Source: Natrinema caseinilyticum
GTDB taxonomy: Archaea > Halobacteriota > Halobacteria > Halobacteriales > Natrialbaceae
Direction: 5' to 3'
Assembly (NCBI RefSeq): GCF_024227435.1
Contig: NZ_CP100445.1
Span: 744,001 to 808,000, forward strand
DNA: 64,000 nt
Part shown: positions 9,663-18,249 of the stretch, one piece after another
Layout: every line of letters starts with the position of its first letter
Numbering within the stretch: the first letter of the stretch is position 1
Program-made: the position numbers and the translations under genes
The notes under the pieces: model-generated
What the model was told of the DNA's origin: nothing
The model's database searches: none
The model's input: the letters and a program-made list of their open reading frames with translations, nothing else

Positions 9663-10316
9663 TCAGAGAAGCCCGACAACCCGGCTGAGGAACGGGATGG
9701 CCACCGTGATACCCACAGTGAGCATCGCGTCACGGCGAGAGAGGTCGTGTAGCTGTTCCATCGCAGCCGTCCAGATGGCACTACTCCACAGTAACAGGGC
9801 CAGTCCCAGGATACCGGAGACGAGGAAGACCGGATCGTTTTGCAACTCCTGGAAGGAGTCCTGTGCGGCTTGCGACGATTCGGGAAGTGACGCTCCAGAG
9901 AACACGTAGTATGCGGCAACCGCCCCGACGATCTTCTCGACGAGCAGCGGAACGAATCCCCACCCGGTGAACGAGACGGTGTGCTTGAGTGAGCCGGTTC
10001 CATCGAAAGCGAAGCGCGCGATGAGATAAAATACGACGCTGTACAGAATCCACGCGATCAATACGATACCGAACGCGGCGGCGATTCCGAAGAACGCCGA
10101 GACCGCACCGACCGTTTCGGCAGTTGACTCGTTAATTTCTCCGCCTTGCGCCTGGGCGGAATCGGACACGAATTGGGCCGTCAGTTCGGCCCCCGGTATC
10201 GCACCAACTCCTGCAACGACGGCAGTTAGGATGACGATAAGAAGCGGGACGAGGATCCCTGGCTTACTGACACGTCGACGGAAAAACTCGTTCGGGTCGG
10301 AGAGTATTCCTAACAT
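9663..10316 (-). CDS. YIP1-family membrane protein
   Basis: This 217-residue protein has a short cytoplasmic head (MLGILSDPNEFFRRR) and about five membrane helices; the pattern NEFF then GILVPLLIVILTAVV and SFTGWGFVPLL in the middle are typical of prokaryotic YIP1 proteins. The function in archaea is unknown. Between the first and second helix lies an extracellular loop of about 35 residues rich in Q, E and S. The gene is convergent with the HTH regulator and has its own TATA box (attaatat, 10342-10349) 29 bp upstream, so it is probably a leaderless single-gene unit. Confidence 0.8.
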   Translation of the reverse strand: MLGILSDPNEFFRRRVSKPGILVPLLIVILTAVVAGVGAIPGAELTAQFVSDSAQAQGGEINESTAETVGAVSAFFGIAAAFGIVLIAWILYSVVFYLIARFAFDGTGSLKHTVSFTGWGFVPLLVEKIVGAVAAYYVFSGASLPESSQAAQDSFQELQNDPVFLVSGILGLALLLWSSAIWTAAMEQLHDLSRRDAMLTVGITVAIPFLSRVVGLL

Positions 10317-10700
10317 CGGTTAAAAATTCTCCCGAGTTAACATTAATATTCCGTTCGAAGATTCAGACGGAAGTAAATTCATTCGAAGAATACAGACAGT
10401 GCTATTGAACTTTCCCCCCGGCGTTGTTTCAGTCGGTCCAATCGTCCTCGAGAAACGAGCGTCACATCGACGACGGCGAAAGCCGTCGGGAAGCAAACTG
10501 TTCGGATATCCGGGAGAGACGGTACGTTCTCGAGACCGCAATTCGAGGGGCCCGTAGAGCGCGTCGAGCGTATCGAGGCACCCGGGAACGCTCCTTCGCA
10601 CGCGACAGTTTCGTTCGAGTGACCATCGGGTCAGATGAATTGTCAACCCGATACTGGCCAGCAACTATGCCGCTCGTCGTGGGAGGTACGAGGGGACAAC
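10317..10700. promoter_or_regulatory. Divergent promoter region between YIP1-like and CBS genes
   Basis: No gene is seen in this 384-bp stretch. The left end holds the YIP1 TATA box attaatat (10342-10349). The right end has ggaggtacgagggg before the ATG at 10701, which would serve as a ribosome binding site for the CBS gene. Confidence 0.55.
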
Positions 10701-11123
10701 ATGCCAGTCGAAAACCTCGCCCGAAGTGACGTGATTTCGGCCACGACCGACGAACCGATTCACGAACTCGCGTCGACGATGGACGACGAATCCGTCGGCA
10801 GCGTCGTCATCACCGATGACGGGATGCCTGTTGGCATCGTCACCGATCGGGACCTGATGAAACACGTGCTCGCTGAGCGAACCGATCCCGACGACGTCGT
10901 CGCGGGAGACGTGATGACGGAAGATCTGTGTACGATCGAACACGACGCCGGCTTCTACCAGGCGACGGAGTTGATGAGCGAACACGGGGTCAGAAGACTC
11001 CCCGTCACCGGTTCTGACGGCGAACTCGCCGGAATCATCACGATCGACGACCTGAACGAACTGCTCGCGGACGAACACCAGGAACTGGCGGGGATCATCC
11101 GGAAACAACGACCGCCCTACTGA
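10701..11123 (+). CDS. CBS-pair domain protein
   Basis: This 140-residue protein consists of two CBS motifs and nothing else. The first covers residues 1-60 with the end GIVTDRDLMKHVL; the second covers about 68-130 with AGIITIDDLNELLADE. CBS pairs bind AMP, ATP or related nucleotides and usually sense cell energy status. The linker VMTEDLCTIEHDAG is typical. Stand-alone CBS pairs occur next to USP genes in many prokaryotic stress regulons, as here. The chosen ATG is preceded by a purine-rich site. The in-frame GTG 66 bp upstream adds non-family residues. Confidence 0.88.
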   Translation: MPVENLARSDVISATTDEPIHELASTMDDESVGSVVITDDGMPVGIVTDRDLMKHVLAERTDPDDVVAGDVMTEDLCTIEHDAGFYQATELMSEHGVRRLPVTGSDGELAGIITIDDLNELLADEHQELAGIIRKQRPPY

Positions 11124-11386
11124 GCGTCCAACGGCGGACGCGGCCCGGGCGGACACCGACGGTCGCAACCGGTGGTCTCGTTTTCTACTGACGCCGTGTG
11201 GCACGACAACAGCGGATCCCGAATGAATCTCGACTCGAAGCCATATTGTGCAATTGTCGCACTACAAGTGCTGACGGCGTCCGTCCACAGCCGGAGTACG
11301 TTTCCCATGTGGCGTCGATTTGCCAGCGTAACGCAACTGGTTTCGAGGTCTGTGGCGGATCGAGTATTGTATTGTGAACACAAAAC

Positions 11387-11394
11387 CTTTAAAC
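11387..11394 (+). promoter_or_regulatory. TATA box of the thioredoxin operon
   Basis: The box ctttaaac is centred 28 bp before the ATG at 11419 inside an A/T-rich island, indicating a leaderless transcript that starts at the trxA ATG. Confidence 0.6.
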
Positions 11395-11418
11395 ACTCTT
11401 GGTTCGTACGTGGGAGTG

Positions 11419-11781
11419 ATGGCAACTGATGCATCCGACAGCGACTCCGGACGATCGACCGACGAACCGGTCTATATCGATGGTGCGAGCCACCTCGACG
11501 ACGTCGTCGACGAGCACGACGTCGTCCTCGCGGACTTCTACGCCGACTGGTGTGGCCCCTGCAAGATGATCGAGCCCGTCCTCGAGCGGCTGGCGGCCGA
11601 GACGGACGCGGTGATCGCCAAGGTAGACGTCGACCAAAACCAGCAGCTCGCAGGGACCTACGGCGTCCGCGGGGTTCCGACGCTCGCGTTCTTCGCGGGC
11701 GGCGAGCAGGTCGAACAACACACCGGGGTCCTCCCGGCGGACCGTCTGCGAACGATGATCGAGGGATACGCGAACGAATGA
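11419..11781 (+). CDS. trxA: Thioredoxin
   Basis: The protein has 120 residues with the classical active site WCGPCK (C45, C48) preceded by VLADFYAD, and the cis-proline in GVPTLAFF. It reduces protein disulfides in the cytoplasm using electrons from the reductase encoded directly downstream. An acidic N-terminal tail of about 16 residues (DASDSDSGRSTDE) precedes the thioredoxin fold, as often seen in haloarchaea. The TATA box fixes the start at 11419 rather than an in-frame codon at 11374. Its stop codon overlaps the start of trxB (ATGA), so the two are translationally coupled. Confidence 0.95.
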   Translation: MATDASDSDSGRSTDEPVYIDGASHLDDVVDEHDVVLADFYADWCGPCKMIEPVLERLAAETDAVIAKVDVDQNQQLAGTYGVRGVPTLAFFAGGEQVEQHTGVLPADRLRTMIEGYANE

Positions 11782-12824
11782 GTGAGCAATCGGACCGATC
11801 CACGTCCGTCAGAGACGTCGTTATCGTCGGCTCCGGCGTTGCGGGCCTCTCGGCCGCAGTCTACGCCGCACGAGCCGACCTCGAGCCGCTGGTCCTCGAG
11901 GGTCCGGAACCCGGCGGCCAGCTCACGCTGACGACCGACGTGGAGAACTTCCTCGGCTTCCCCGAGGGGGTCGGCGGCATGGAACTGATCCAGCGCGGGA
12001 AAGACCAGGCCCGGCACTTCGGTGCCGAGTTCAGTCACGGCAGCGTCGAGCGCGCGAGCCTCGACGAGCGCCCGTTCGAACTCGACCTCGCGAGCGGCGA
12101 CACGCTTCGAACGGGCGCGCTGATCGTCGCGACCGGCGCGAGCGCCCGCTGGGTCGGGGCCGAAAACGAGGACGAACTGATGGGGTACGGCCTCTCGACG
12201 TGTGCCACCTGCGACGGCGCGTTCCACCGCGGCGACGACGTCCTCGTGGTCGGCGGCGGCGACAGCGCGATGGAGGAAGCGCTCTTCCTCGCCAAATTCG
12301 CCGACAGCGTGACGATCGTTCACCGGCGCGACGAACTGCGCGCCTCCGACATCATGGCCCGCAGAGCCCGCGATCACGAGAAAATTTCGTTCCGCTGGAA
12401 CACCGAACTGCTCGAGATTCACGGCTCGCAAGCCGACGGCGTCACGGGGGCGACGCTCGTCCGACACCCCGAGGGCCGGCCGAAAGAGAAAGTCGACGCG
12501 GGCGCGGACGTCGAGTACGAGACGGTCGACGTCGGCGGCATCTTCTACGGCGTCGGCCACGTCCCGAACACGGACTTCCTCGTGGACACCGCCGTCGAAC
12601 TCGACGACGCCGGACACGTGGAAACGCTCGACGGCCGGACGACCGAAACCGCGGTCGACGGCGTCTTCGGTGCCGGCGACGTGATGGACCCCGAGTACAG
12701 ACAGGCCATCACAGCCGCAGGAACCGGAAGCATGGCCGCGCTCGACGCGGAGACGTGGCTCGAGGAACGGGAAATAGCTGAGACGCAGTCGGGGCCCGTC
12801 GTGGAGATGGAAGCCGACGACTGA
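11778..12824 (+). CDS. trxB: Thioredoxin reductase (FAD-dependent)
   Basis: The 348-residue flavoprotein has the FAD-binding motif GSGVAG at residues 18-23, the redox-active CATC at 142-145, and a second nucleotide-binding motif GGGDSA near 159. The following HRRDELRAS has the arginines that recognise NADPH. The C-terminal GVFGAGDV binds FAD. It passes electrons from NADPH to the thioredoxin encoded just upstream. The ATG overlaps the trxA stop by four bases. A 20-residue acidic tail after GTGSMAALDAE is slightly longer than in bacterial enzymes. Together with trxA it forms a complete disulfide-reducing system in the stress island. Confidence 0.95.
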   Translation: MSEQSDRSTSVRDVVIVGSGVAGLSAAVYAARADLEPLVLEGPEPGGQLTLTTDVENFLGFPEGVGGMELIQRGKDQARHFGAEFSHGSVERASLDERPFELDLASGDTLRTGALIVATGASARWVGAENEDELMGYGLSTCATCDGAFHRGDDVLVVGGGDSAMEEALFLAKFADSVTIVHRRDELRASDIMARRARDHEKISFRWNTELLEIHGSQADGVTGATLVRHPEGRPKEKVDAGADVEYETVDVGGIFYGVGHVPNTDFLVDTAVELDDAGHVETLDGRTTETAVDGVFGAGDVMDPEYRQAITAAGTGSMAALDAETWLEEREIAETQSGPVVEMEADD

Positions 12825-12969
12825 CCGGTCGACCGGAACGTATCGGACGGCCTCGAACCGGTGCCTCGCCGATCGGGGGTTCGCATCGTCGATATCTTCG
12901 ACCGGCGGCGATCGGTTTTCGACCAACCTGTAACTTATATGTCTCGCCCTGTGGTGGATGTCCCCGTCT

Positions 12970-13374
12970 ATGTACGATACGATCCTCGTCGCGACGGACG
13001 GAAGCGATCCCGCGACTCGGGCCACCGATCAGGCACTGGACCTCGCGTCGACGTTCGACGCGGACCTCCACGCCCTGTACGTCGTCGACACGCGCCGGTA
13101 CGGGAGTTCGATGATGGCGGACGCGGACGCGGTCGCCGAGCAGCTGAAAGAGCAGGGACAGGGGATTCTGGCGGACATCGCGTCCCGGGCGGACACCGAC
13201 GTGACGACCCAGGTTCGAAGCGGACAGCCCTCTCGCCAGATCGGTGAATACGCGAACGAGATCGATGCCGACTTGGTGGTCATCGGCAATCGCGGTCTCA
13301 CCTCCGGTGGCGAAATCGGGAGCACCGCCGAACGAGTCGTCAGGTACGTCGACCGTCCAGTAATCACGGCCTGA
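12970..13374 (+). CDS. Universal stress protein (single domain, ATP-binding type)
   Basis: This 134-residue protein starts MYDTILVATDGSDPA, the standard USP beginning with the nucleotide-contacting D. It ends with GNRGLTSGGEIGSTAERVV, a shortened but recognisable G-x2-G...GST phosphate loop. It would act as a cytoplasmic dimer. A TATA-like stretch, taacttatat (12931-12940), lies just upstream and fits either this ATG or the in-frame ATG at 12958, which would add four residues. It is closely related in style to the USP at 19749-20168: both end ERVVR...DRPV(I/L)TA. Confidence 0.9.
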   Translation: MYDTILVATDGSDPATRATDQALDLASTFDADLHALYVVDTRRYGSSMMADADAVAEQLKEQGQGILADIASRADTDVTTQVRSGQPSRQIGEYANEIDADLVVIGNRGLTSGGEIGSTAERVVRYVDRPVITA

Positions 13375-13638
13375 GGCGCGTTAGCTGGAGGCGTGACTTC
13401 GCAGTCGGAATCGTCCCGGAAGTCGAACTCGAGGTGTTCGAACAGCGCCAGCGCCTCGAGAACTACGACGTCGGAGAACTCGTCACGCGACGCCCTTCGT
13501 ACGGGATCTGGGAGATCGTGGTCACGGTCGACGTATCCGGCGTCCTCGCGCGTGGCCGTGTCTGTGACGCCCTCGGGGAAGCGAACGCGACCGCCGTCGC
13601 CCCTCGAAGTTATTGATCGAGAGCGAGAACCGACACGC

Positions 13639-14136
13639 ATGACGTTCGTCGTTCCGTTTGATGGATCAGAACTGGCAGAAGCCGCCCTGGTCAGGGCGAT
13701 CGAATACGGAAACGCACTCGAGGAGGACGTGACTGTCGTCTCGGTGATCCCCGAACGAACGCGATACGCGAGGGAGAAGGGCTGGATCGGCGAGGACGAG
13801 GAGTACGATATCCCGGCCGTACTCGACCGGCTTCGGGACCAGGTTCGATCGATCGCTCCCGATGCGACGTTCGAATACGAACGGATCCGGGAGTTCCCGC
13901 CGGAATCCCAGCTTGCAGATCACATCGAACGGCTGGTTCTCGAACACGACCCGAGCGTCGTCTTCCTCGGGAGCGACAACGTCGGTCGCGTCGTGACCCC
14001 GCTGACGAGCGTGGGTGTCCACGTCGCCGCCGACGAGGCCTACGACGTCTTCATCGTTCGACATCGTCATCCGCCCAAACTCGAGGCGATCGACCCGCAC
14101 GGAGACTTCTACGACGACACGAACTCGGCATCGTAG
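13639..14136 (+). CDS. USP-like protein with degenerate nucleotide motif
   Basis: The protein has 165 residues with a USP-type opening (MTFVVPFDGSELAEAALVRA) and the correct order of strands and helices, but the C-terminal phosphate loop is replaced by GSDNVGRVVTPLTSVGVHVA, which lacks the second glycine and the G-S/T end. It is therefore probably a non-ATP-binding USP. A hydrophilic tail (PPKLEAIDPHGDFYDD) extends past the usual end. A TATA-like gttatt lies 28 bp before the ATG. The in-frame start at 13393 adds a serine/arginine-rich stretch and was rejected. Confidence 0.75.
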   Translation: MTFVVPFDGSELAEAALVRAIEYGNALEEDVTVVSVIPERTRYAREKGWIGEDEEYDIPAVLDRLRDQVRSIAPDATFEYERIREFPPESQLADHIERLVLEHDPSVVFLGSDNVGRVVTPLTSVGVHVAADEAYDVFIVRHRHPPKLEAIDPHGDFYDDTNSAS

Positions 14137-14187
14137 ATCCGTCAGCGGGGCGTTCGACCGGGCCGGGTCGCTCGTCGACCGGCCGAT

Positions 14188-14514
14188 TCACGTCGCCCGT
14201 TCGATCGACCCCAGAACGTTCGATACGAGTTCACACTCGTAATATCGGATCGTCTCGGTGCGGGCGTCGTACTCGACGAGTCCGCGATCCTCGAGCAACG
14301 GCAAGTGGACGTGAGCGAGTTCCAGTGCCCAGTCGTCCTCGGTCGTCGGTAACGAATCGAGCAGCGTCTCACGATCCATCCAGTTTCCGGATGCCGATTC
14401 CAGAACTTCGATCACCGATCGACGACGGGAGTCAGCGAGCAGCGACAGGATCTCGTCGACCTCACACGTACATCGGACGGCTCCGTCCGAATGGAGGATC
14501 TGGCACTCGCACAT
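14188..14514 (-). CDS. Small winged-helix protein (haloarchaeal DUF7344-like)
   Basis: This 108-residue protein has an N-terminal cysteine cluster (MCECQILH, then CTCEVD, giving C2, C4, C18, C20) followed by a winged helix in residues 22-95: ILSLLADSRRRSVIEVLE, DRETLLDSL and LPLLEDRGLVEYD. The pattern resembles short haloarchaeal regulators of the DUF7344 type, usually without the Cys cluster, so metal or redox sensing is plausible (inference). The start at 14514 is supported by a TATA-like tttatcc about 35 bp upstream. It is divergent from the second DUF389 gene with about 175 bp between the starts, so it may regulate that gene or itself. Confidence 0.75.
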   Translation of the reverse strand: MCECQILHSDGAVRCTCEVDEILSLLADSRRRSVIEVLESASGNWMDRETLLDSLPTTEDDWALELAHVHLPLLEDRGLVEYDARTETIRYYECELVSNVLGSIERAT

Positions 14515-14689
14515 GATCTTCGGTACTGTCCGAATCGACGTCGGTGGATAAAGCCACACAGCGTGTTCCCACAGAATGAAAGCAACCGGCTTTCCCGACC
14601 GTTCGTCGAGAGTGAACGTCACGCGATCTGACCGGTCGGTTTCGGAAGACGGCCCAGTATTATCGGTCCGATCGTCGTCAGGGAACCGC

Positions 14690-16024
14690 ATGCGCTATCT
14701 CGAAATTACGGTCCCGAAGGGGCGTCGACAGGCCGTCATCGAAATCCTCGAAGCTGAGGGGGTCGACTACGTCGTCAGCGACGAAACGAGCGAGAGGGGA
14801 TACACCGCGGTCATCCGATTCCCGCTCCCGACGCGGGCCGTCGAGCCGGTACTCGATCGACTGGCGGAGGCCGAGATCGACGGCGCGCGCGTCGTCGTTA
14901 TCGACGCGGAGGCGGTCATCTCGCGGGATTTCGACGATCTGCTGGAGCGCTACAGCCACGGCGGGACGGGCGAACGCACCTCGCGCCAGGTCCTGCGGAC
15001 GAAAGCCGACGAACTCACACCCGCGTTCTCGACGTACGTCGCCATGTTGGTGATCAGCGCCGTCGTCGCTACGGCGGGCCTGCTGTCGGACTCGCCCGCG
15101 ATCGTCGTCGGATCGATGGTCATCGCACCGCTGGTCGGTCCCGCGCTCGCCGCCAACGTCGGTATCGTCACCGCCGACGACCACCTTCGAACGACCGGAT
15201 TTCGCTACCAACTCGTCGGCATCGTCATCGTCATCGGGGCCTCGACCGTCCTCGCGTTGCTCGCACGGCTCGCCGGTCTCGAGCCGGCGGGGGTCGACAT
15301 CGTGATCGTCGCCGAACTGGAAGAGCGAGTCTCTCCGAACCTCCTCTCGCTGGCCGTCGCGCTGGGCGCCGGTGTCGCCGGAATCCTGAGCCTCACGAGG
15401 GGGTTCTCGGAGGCGATCGTCGGCGTGATGATCGCAGCCGCGCTCATCCCGCCCGCGAGCGCCGTCGGAATTACGGTCGCGTGGGGGATGGACGGCGCCG
15501 CGATCGGTGCGTTCATCCTCGTCGTCGTCAACGTCCTGTCGATCAACGCCGCAGCGCTGGTCACGCTGTGGATCGCGGGCTATCGACCCCAGGGGCTGTT
15601 CGAGGTGTCCCCCACGCGCAGGCCGACGATCACGTACGCGGCTGTGTTCGGGGTTGCACTGCTCGTGCTCGCCGCACCCCTCGCCGGCATCACGCTGCTC
15701 GAGATCCGCACGACGCAACTGAAATCGACCGCCGAGGAAGAGGTCCTGACCGCCGTCGACGGCTCGGGATATCACGCGGGAGAGGATTCTGTCGAAGTGG
15801 TCCTCAACGACGACTATCCGATCCGATCGGTCGACCGCATCGTCGTCACGGTCACCGGGCGTGATCCCGGACCGCAACCGGCGCTCGGGGATCGAATATA
15901 CGAGAACATCTCGGCACACGTGTCGGGTCCGCTCGTAGTCGAAGTTCGGTACATCGTCGCCGAAAGCCACGGGAACCGAACCGGTCAGCGAATGGTCGTC
16001 CACACCACGGGCGCCGATCCGTGA
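14690..16024 (+). CDS. DUF389/TIGR00341 family membrane protein (copy 2)
   Basis: The protein has 444 residues with the same two-part plan as the gene at 4191: an N-terminal soluble domain (MRYLEITVPKGRRQAVIEIL, then EPVLDRLAEAEID), a membrane core with GSMVIAPLVGPAL, TRGFSEAIVGVMIAAALIPP and INAAALVTLWIAGYRP, and a charged C-terminal domain. The membrane motifs are well conserved between the two copies, while the N- and C-terminal domains have drifted, suggesting different signals but the same transport or channel core. A TATA box (agtattatc, about 14656-14664) lies 30 bp before the ATG. The window thus has two paralogues 9 kb apart in one island. Confidence 0.85.
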   Translation: MRYLEITVPKGRRQAVIEILEAEGVDYVVSDETSERGYTAVIRFPLPTRAVEPVLDRLAEAEIDGARVVVIDAEAVISRDFDDLLERYSHGGTGERTSRQVLRTKADELTPAFSTYVAMLVISAVVATAGLLSDSPAIVVGSMVIAPLVGPALAANVGIVTADDHLRTTGFRYQLVGIVIVIGASTVLALLARLAGLEPAGVDIVIVAELEERVSPNLLSLAVALGAGVAGILSLTRGFSEAIVGVMIAAALIPPASAVGITVAWGMDGAAIGAFILVVVNVLSINAAALVTLWIAGYRPQGLFEVSPTRRPTITYAAVFGVALLVLAAPLAGITLLEIRTTQLKSTAEEEVLTAVDGSGYHAGEDSVEVVLNDDYPIRSVDRIVVTVTGRDPGPQPALGDRIYENISAHVSGPLVVEVRYIVAESHGNRTGQRMVVHTTGADP

Positions 16025-16175
16025 CCGGCGCCTCGAGCGGGTGAGAACGTGGCCGCCAGCCGGCGCATCGACGCGACCACCGGGGGAACCCGATTCTCGG
16101 AGTCCAATCCGGCGATTCTCTCACGCCCGAGCAGCCATTTCACGGCGGAACCCACTCACGGTAACAGCAACACGG

Positions 16176-16604
16176 CTAGTCGACCGTCTCTCGACCGGCG
16201 ACGGACGCCATCTCGAGTTCGTAGAGGTCGAACTCGACGTCTTCGACCGCTTCGTCGAATAGGTGAAACGGCGGGAACCACTCGTTGAGCGTCGCCTCGT
16301 CGACGTCGCGGTCTGACCTGGTGACCGGGCCGCGAATGTGGACGCTCCACGATCCGTCGGTCGCCCCGCCGTGACAGACGAACGTGGCGGTGTCGGTCGT
16401 TTTCAGGTACTGTCGCTTCGTCGCATCGTCGTGATAGCTCACCCGCAACAGGAGCCGGTCGCCGTCGTAGTGGTAGCTCAGCGGGACCGCGTACGCGTCG
16501 TCGTCGTCTGCCAGCGCGAGGACGCCGTGATCGCCCGTCCGCAGGCGCTCCTCGAGATCAGCTTCGTCCATTCCCGTCGTGTAGACGTAGTCGGCGTGTT
16601 CCAT
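16176..16604 (-). CDS. Pyridoxamine 5'-phosphate oxidase-fold protein
   Basis: The 142-residue protein is a split-barrel flavin-binding type. It reads MEHADYVYTTGMDEADLEER, then GVLALADDDDAYAVPLSYHYDGDRLLLR, the first strands of this fold, followed by ATFVCHGG and SWSVHIRGPVTR. Proteins of this family bind FMN, F420 or heme; which one cannot be read here. The conserved alternation of A-Y-A-V-P-L-S-Y is that of the small PPOX proteins common in haloarchaea. An in-frame GTG 27 bp upstream exists. PPOX-fold proteins accompany USP genes in other stress regulons. Confidence 0.82.
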   Translation of the reverse strand: MEHADYVYTTGMDEADLEERLRTGDHGVLALADDDDAYAVPLSYHYDGDRLLLRVSYHDDATKRQYLKTTDTATFVCHGGATDGSWSVHIRGPVTRSDRDVDEATLNEWFPPFHLFDEAVEDVEFDLYELEMASVAGRETVD

Positions 16605-16675
16605 AGGGAAGGAAACGGGGCGAAGTACCAAGTAGGCTCACCCGGGTTCCGTTCGCGCCGCGATTTCGGATTCGA

Positions 16676-17383
16676 TCACCGGGTTCGGCCGAAATATACG
16701 ATCAGTGCCATGATCAGTGATCCCCCGAGGATCGCCGCGGCGCTTCCCACCAACAGTCGTCTCGTCGAACTGGGATATGCAGCCGCGACCGGGACGAAGA
16801 GCCGCAGGTCGAAGACGACGACGATCAGGGTCCCGACCACGTCGAAGACGAGGTCCGATGCGGTGTCACGCCACCCGTAGTAGACGAGGACGGGTTCGAC
16901 GTCGTACCGCTCGCCGACTTCGCGGGCGACGAGTTCGATCAGTTCCCAGAAAACGCCGACGGCGATCATGAACAGGACCGTCATCGCAGCGACACCACTG
17001 GTCCACTGACCACCGGTGGCCGTCTCTCCGGCGACGACCACGAGACCGGCGTAGACCAGCGCCGCAACGAGCATCGCCGACACCGTGTGCGTAAGCGTAT
17101 CCCACCACCGAACGGAGTCGTACGGCCCCAGCATGCCGATCGAATGCAGCAATCCCGCGACGGCGATCCACAGCGGAAGTGCCGGGCCGAAATCGACGGT
17201 CGTCGATCCACCCTCTCGAGCGAGCAACTCGACGAACAGCGGCAGGAAAACGGCGACGAAGGACACGAGCGCGTTCACGGCCGCGGCGACGTCCCGGCGG
17301 CGCATCGCGACGAGGAGGATAACGAGAATACAGCCCTGAAATATCACCACGCCGAGCGACGGAAGGCCGGAAATAAACCCCAT
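16676..17383 (-). CDS. Uncharacterised polytopic membrane protein (DUF2238/YjdF-like pattern)
   Basis: This 235-residue protein has about seven membrane helices. Polar residues are embedded in the middle: RWWDTLTHTVSAMLVA, then FWELIELVAREVGERYD and WRDTASDLVFDVVGTL. The D-x2-x-H, W-E-x2-E and D-T-x2-D-x3-D pattern is like that of YjdF/DUF2238 membrane proteins, whose function is unknown; the clustered acids and histidine suggest a metal or proton site within the membrane. A TATA-like actatag lies about 30 bp upstream at 17412-17418. The last base of the stop is 71 bp from the neighbouring PPOX gene on the same strand, so the two could be co-transcribed. Confidence 0.65.
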   Translation of the reverse strand: MGFISGLPSLGVVIFQGCILVILLVAMRRRDVAAAVNALVSFVAVFLPLFVELLAREGGSTTVDFGPALPLWIAVAGLLHSIGMLGPYDSVRWWDTLTHTVSAMLVAALVYAGLVVVAGETATGGQWTSGVAAMTVLFMIAVGVFWELIELVAREVGERYDVEPVLVYYGWRDTASDLVFDVVGTLIVVVFDLRLFVPVAAAYPSSTRRLLVGSAAAILGGSLIMALIVYFGRTR

Positions 17384-17456
17384 TCGTTGCCTCGAATCAC
17401 TGTCCCGAAGCTACTATAGTATTGTTGGACCGATTCCACCGATCGGAACCGGGCCC

Positions 17457-18077
17457 TCACTCGTCCAGATATCGCGTCGGGACGTACGCCAGGACGCGGG
17501 TCGGCAGGCTCGAGACCAGCTGGTCTTCGAAGAGTAGTTCCGCGATGGCAGGGAGGAGGCGACGGACCGCCGTGTACACGACCGCGACGGCCAGCGACGT
17601 CACGACGACCCATCGGAGAACGCCCTCGAGAGCGAACAACAACGGGACCGCGAGCGCAACCGAGAGCAAGAGGTCTTCGGGTGCCCCGTCGTAGCGAACC
17701 CATCTGTAGGGAGCGATCCACCGGTCGCGGTAGTGGTCGTACACGGCGCGGTCGGAAGTCGCTTCCCACGGGCGCAATTCGAGACCGCCGCCGAAGATAT
17801 CCGTGACGCTGTGGACGGCCGCACCGAGGAGGAAAAACGCCGCGGCGGCCGTCAGAATCGACGGCACGAACACGGCTATCGGCACGGCCGCGAGCACGAA
17901 CGCGGAGAAGTAGACGGGATAGTGAAGCGTCTTCCGATGGCCGACGTACATATCGAGGTCGGGGAACACGCCCCCCAGGAATCCCGCTCCGAGTGCCACG
18001 CCGGCGTACTCCGGCATCGCGAGCGCGTACGGAAGTGCGAGCAACAACCCGGTGAACGCGTGAGTCGGAAGCATCAT
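17457..18077 (-). CDS. Membrane-bound metal-dependent hydrolase (YdjM-like)
   Basis: The 206-residue protein has several membrane segments and the polar signature FPDLDMYVGHRKTLHYP near residues 38-55, followed by GAAVHSVTDIFGGG. The D-x-D, H-R-x3-H and H-S-x2-D residues match the YdjM/DUF457 family of membrane-bound metal-dependent hydrolases. Substrate and role are unknown. The start is a double ATG (18077/18074). The C-terminal 40 residues are amphipathic and probably cytoplasmic. The gene follows the DUF2238-like gene direction and precedes the USP cluster, all on the minus strand. Confidence 0.75.
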   Translation of the reverse strand: MMLPTHAFTGLLLALPYALAMPEYAGVALGAGFLGGVFPDLDMYVGHRKTLHYPVYFSAFVLAAVPIAVFVPSILTAAAAFFLLGAAVHSVTDIFGGGLELRPWEATSDRAVYDHYRDRWIAPYRWVRYDGAPEDLLLSVALAVPLLFALEGVLRWVVVTSLAVAVVYTAVRRLLPAIAELLFEDQLVSSLPTRVLAYVPTRYLDE

Positions 18078-18249
18078 CGTGTCGTATTACAAGGGACGGA
18101 ACGGTTTCAACGCATCGGTGCGTTCGGTATCCTCCTGTTGACCGGCACAATCCCGTGTTACCCGGGCGATCGGTGGACTCGCCGGGTCCCAACAGTCCCG
18201 AACGGGCCACTGCGAGACGCACCCGACCACCGGAGCGTCGAACGAGCCG

